Shown: piece by piece, positions 62,301 through 64,000 of the stretch
Layout of the letters: the number at the start of each line of letters is the position of its first letter
Numbering within the stretch: position 1 is the first letter of the stretch
Source: Pseudoalteromonas xiamenensis
GTDB taxonomy: Bacteria > Pseudomonadota > Gammaproteobacteria > Enterobacterales > Alteromonadaceae
Length of the DNA: 64,000 nt
NCBI RefSeq assembly: GCF_030994125.1
Contig: NZ_CP099917.1
Coordinates: 2,456,001 to 2,520,000 of the forward strand
Direction: 5' to 3'
Notes under the pieces: model-generated
Told to the model about the DNA's origin: nothing
The model's input: the letters and a program-made list of their open reading frames with translations, nothing else
The model's database searches: none
Position numbers and translations under genes: made by a program

Positions 62301-63485
62301 ATGGCAAAAGAAAAGTTTGAACGTTCGAAACCGCACGTAAACGTAGGTACAATCGGCCACGTTGACCACGGTAAAACAACTCTAACTGCAGCAATCTCTA
62401 CTGTTCTAGCAAAAACTTACGGTGGTCAGGCGAAAGACTTCGCGTCAATCGACAACGCACCAGAAGAGCGTGAGCGTGGTATCACAATCAATACTTCACA
62501 CGTAGAATACGACACACCAGCGCGCCACTATGCGCACGTTGACTGTCCAGGACACGCTGACTACGTTAAGAACATGATCACTGGTGCTGCACAGATGGAC
62601 GGCGCTATCCTAGTAGTAGCTGCGACTGACGGCCCAATGCCACAAACGCGTGAGCACATCCTACTTTCTCGTCAAGTTGGTGTACCATACATCATCGTAT
62701 TCATGAACAAATGTGACATGGTTGACGACGAAGAGCTTCTAGAGCTAGTAGAGATGGAAGTTCGTGAGCTTCTTTCTGAGTACGATTTCCCAGGTGATGA
62801 CCTTCCACTAATCAAAGGTTCAGCACTTCAAGCACTTCAAGGCGATGCTGCTTGGGAAGCGAAAATCATTGAGCTTGCAGAAGCACTTGATTCATACATC
62901 CCAGAGCCAGAGCGTGCAATCGATAAGCCATTCATCATGCCTATCGAAGACGTATTCTCAATCCAAGGTCGTGGTACAGTAGTAACAGGCCGTGTTGAAG
63001 CTGGTATCATCCGCATCAACGAAGAAGTTGAAATCGTAGGTATCAAAGATACAACGAAGACAACTTGTACAGGTGTTGAGATGTTCCGTAAGCTTCTAGA
63101 CGAAGGTCGTGCGGGTGAGAACGTTGGTGCACTTCTACGTGGTACTAAGCGTGACGAGGTTGAGCGTGGTCAAGTACTATGTAAGCCTGGTTCAATCAAG
63201 CCACACACGAAATTCACTTCAGAAGTATACGTACTTTCGAAAGAAGAAGGTGGTCGTCATACTCCATTCTTCAAAGGCTACCGTCCACAGTTCTACTTCC
63301 GTACAACTGACGTAACTGGTAACATCGAGCTACCAGAAGGCGTAGAAATGGTAATGCCTGGTGACAACATCAAGATGACTGTTGAGCTAATCTGCCCAAT
63401 CGCGATGGACGAAGGTCTACGTTTCGCGATCCGTGAAGGTGGCCGTACAGTAGGTGCTGGTGTTGTAGCTACAATCATCGAGTAA
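62301..63485 (+). CDS. tuf: Elongation factor Tu
   Basis: 394 residues. GTPase motifs [21 protein letters not shown] and NKCDMVDD. Last gene of the str operon. A second tuf copy elsewhere is usual in this group; none is in the window. Confidence 0.99.
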   Translation: MAKEKFERSKPHVNVGTIGHVDHGKTTLTAAISTVLAKTYGGQAKDFASIDNAPEERERGITINTSHVEYDTPARHYAHVDCPGHADYVKNMITGAAQMDGAILVVAATDGPMPQTREHILLSRQVGVPYIIVFMNKCDMVDDEELLELVEMEVRELLSEYDFPGDDLPLIKGSALQALQGDAAWEAKIIELAEALDSYIPEPERAIDKPFIMPIEDVFSIQGRGTVVTGRVEAGIIRINEEVEIVGIKDTTKTTCTGVEMFRKLLDEGRAGENVGALLRGTKRDEVERGQVLCKPGSIKPHTKFTSEVYVLSKEEGGRHTPFFKGYRPQFYFRTTDVTGNIELPEGVEMVMPGDNIKMTVELICPIAMDEGLRFAIREGGRTVGAGVVATIIE

Positions 63486-63512
63486 TAGATTAGTCATAAT
63501 CTAACTTGGTAG

Positions 63513-63540
63513 AAAAAGGTCGCTTAGGCGACCTTTTTTG
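63513..63540 (+). terminator. Terminator of the str operon
   Basis: AAAAAGGTCGC (63513-63523) pairs with GCGACCTTTTT (63528-63538), loop TTAG. Confidence 0.95.
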
Positions 63541-63916
63541 TTATTCAGTATTTCATCGTTATTGCGCTTCCACTGAAGTCTGTCTTCCGCCACTTCAATT
63601 TGTAACAGTATAATGTTGTCTATATTAAGCTGTGTTGTTTACTGTAAAACAACTTAGAACTTTACCGGCCAAACTCCACTGACTACCTTAATTCTAAGTC
63701 TATTTTTACTATATAGTACGAAAACTGATTCGATAGATGATCATTACCCTTATTCATGTGAACGCAGTAATTGAGAAAGCTTGGTTCATTAGAGGAAATT
63801 TTGATTGTTATTTAAGCGCCAGATAAAAGGTTTAGTACGTTAATTAATCATTTTGAGTGTTTTAGCTCATTTTTCCCTCGAACGATCCATTTTTATAAGT
63901 TTTTTCAAAAAAACGC
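63541..63916. other. AT-rich region upstream of the rRNA-type promoter
   Basis: About 375 nt with no gene. It contains an inverted repeat GTTGTTT/AAACAAC (63634-63640 with 63647-63653) and long A/T tracts just before the promoter (63885-63914) that could be an UP element. Fis sites are plausible but not identified. Confidence 0.5.
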
Positions 63917-63944
63917 TTGATCCTTTTTTGGAACGCCCTATAAT
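63917..63944 (+). promoter_or_regulatory. Strong stable-RNA (rrn P1-type) promoter
   Basis: TTGATC (63917-63922), a 16-nt spacer and TATAAT (63939-63944), followed by the GC-rich discriminator GCGACCCC and preceded by A/T tracts. These are the features of growth-rate and ppGpp controlled rRNA promoters. Confidence 0.85.
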
Positions 63945-64000
63945 GCGACCCCACTGAGACGGACAACGGCGCTGCAAAGCAACGTACGAAGTTGAAGTTG
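63945..64000 (+). other. Probable start of an rRNA operon leader, cut by the window edge
   Basis: The transcribed sequence ACTGAGACGGACAACGGCG and what follows resembles the leader of gammaproteobacterial rrn operons. The 16S gene would lie just outside the window. Confidence 0.65.

Overview
The window looks like chromosome from a marine gammaproteobacterium of the order Alteromonadales, most likely Pseudoalteromonas or a close relative. This rests on gene order and protein character: a DUF3802-like gene, the rsgA-orn-tRNA-Gly block, thiO-type thiamine synthesis with a thiDE fusion, a TonB receptor, several c-di-GMP proteins, and canonical gammaproteobacterial rpo and str operons. Almost all of it is core or housekeeping DNA. 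I see no prophage, insertion sequence, integron or CRISPR array.

Layout. 1-6.7 kb: end of an arginine succinyltransferase (ast) operon, DUF3802-like and OsmC genes, speD, a TonB-dependent receptor, a thioesterase and a META-type lipoprotein. 6.8-13.4 kb: TPP riboswitch followed by thiC-thiO-thiS-thiG-thiDE-thiF. 13.4-17.5 kb: two unknown secreted proteins, psd, rsgA and orn. 17.5-18.6 kb: five identical tRNA-Gly(GCC) genes interleaved with six copies of a tRNA-derived repeat. 18.7-20.3 kb: rpsF-priB-rpsR-rplI. 20.4-24 kb: minor type IV pilin cluster. 24.1-26.2 kb: ECF sigma factor, probable anti-sigma factor and DUF4097 protein. 26.3-30.2 kb: dnaB-alr, then yjbQ, cheX and zur on the minus strand. 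30.3-36.6 kb: a c-di-GMP locus in which a substrate-binding lipoprotein overlaps one GGDEF-EAL protein and diverges from another. 36.6-44.6 kb: arylamine N-acetyltransferase and a minus-strand sulfate assimilation operon, cysG-cysD-cysN-permease-cysC-cysQ. 45-46.3 kb: deoC and a coupled unknown gene. 46.5-58.9 kb: tRNA-Trp, secE, nusG, rplKAJL and rpoBC. 59-63.5 kb: rpsL-rpsG-fusA-tuf. The last 85 bases hold a strong stable-RNA promoter and what looks like the start of an rRNA operon leader.

Two things stand out. First, four genes (META lipoprotein, orn, the sulfate-operon permease and cysG) are each split by a frameshift lying exactly in a homopolymer run, and each is repaired by adding one base to that run. 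Because orn is normally essential and orn and cysG are otherwise well conserved, homopolymer undercalling in the assembly is the likeliest explanation. The lipoprotein site is also a canonical, correctly phased A AAA AAG slippery heptamer with a small hairpin 5 nt downstream, so programmed -1 frameshifting remains possible there. Second, the tRNA-Gly array contains a roughly 79-nt repeat that begins with the 5' end of tRNA-Gly and continues into a conserved two-stem hairpin. Its loop varies and one outer-stem pair changes consistently with pairing, which suggests a selected RNA element inside a tRNA precursor.
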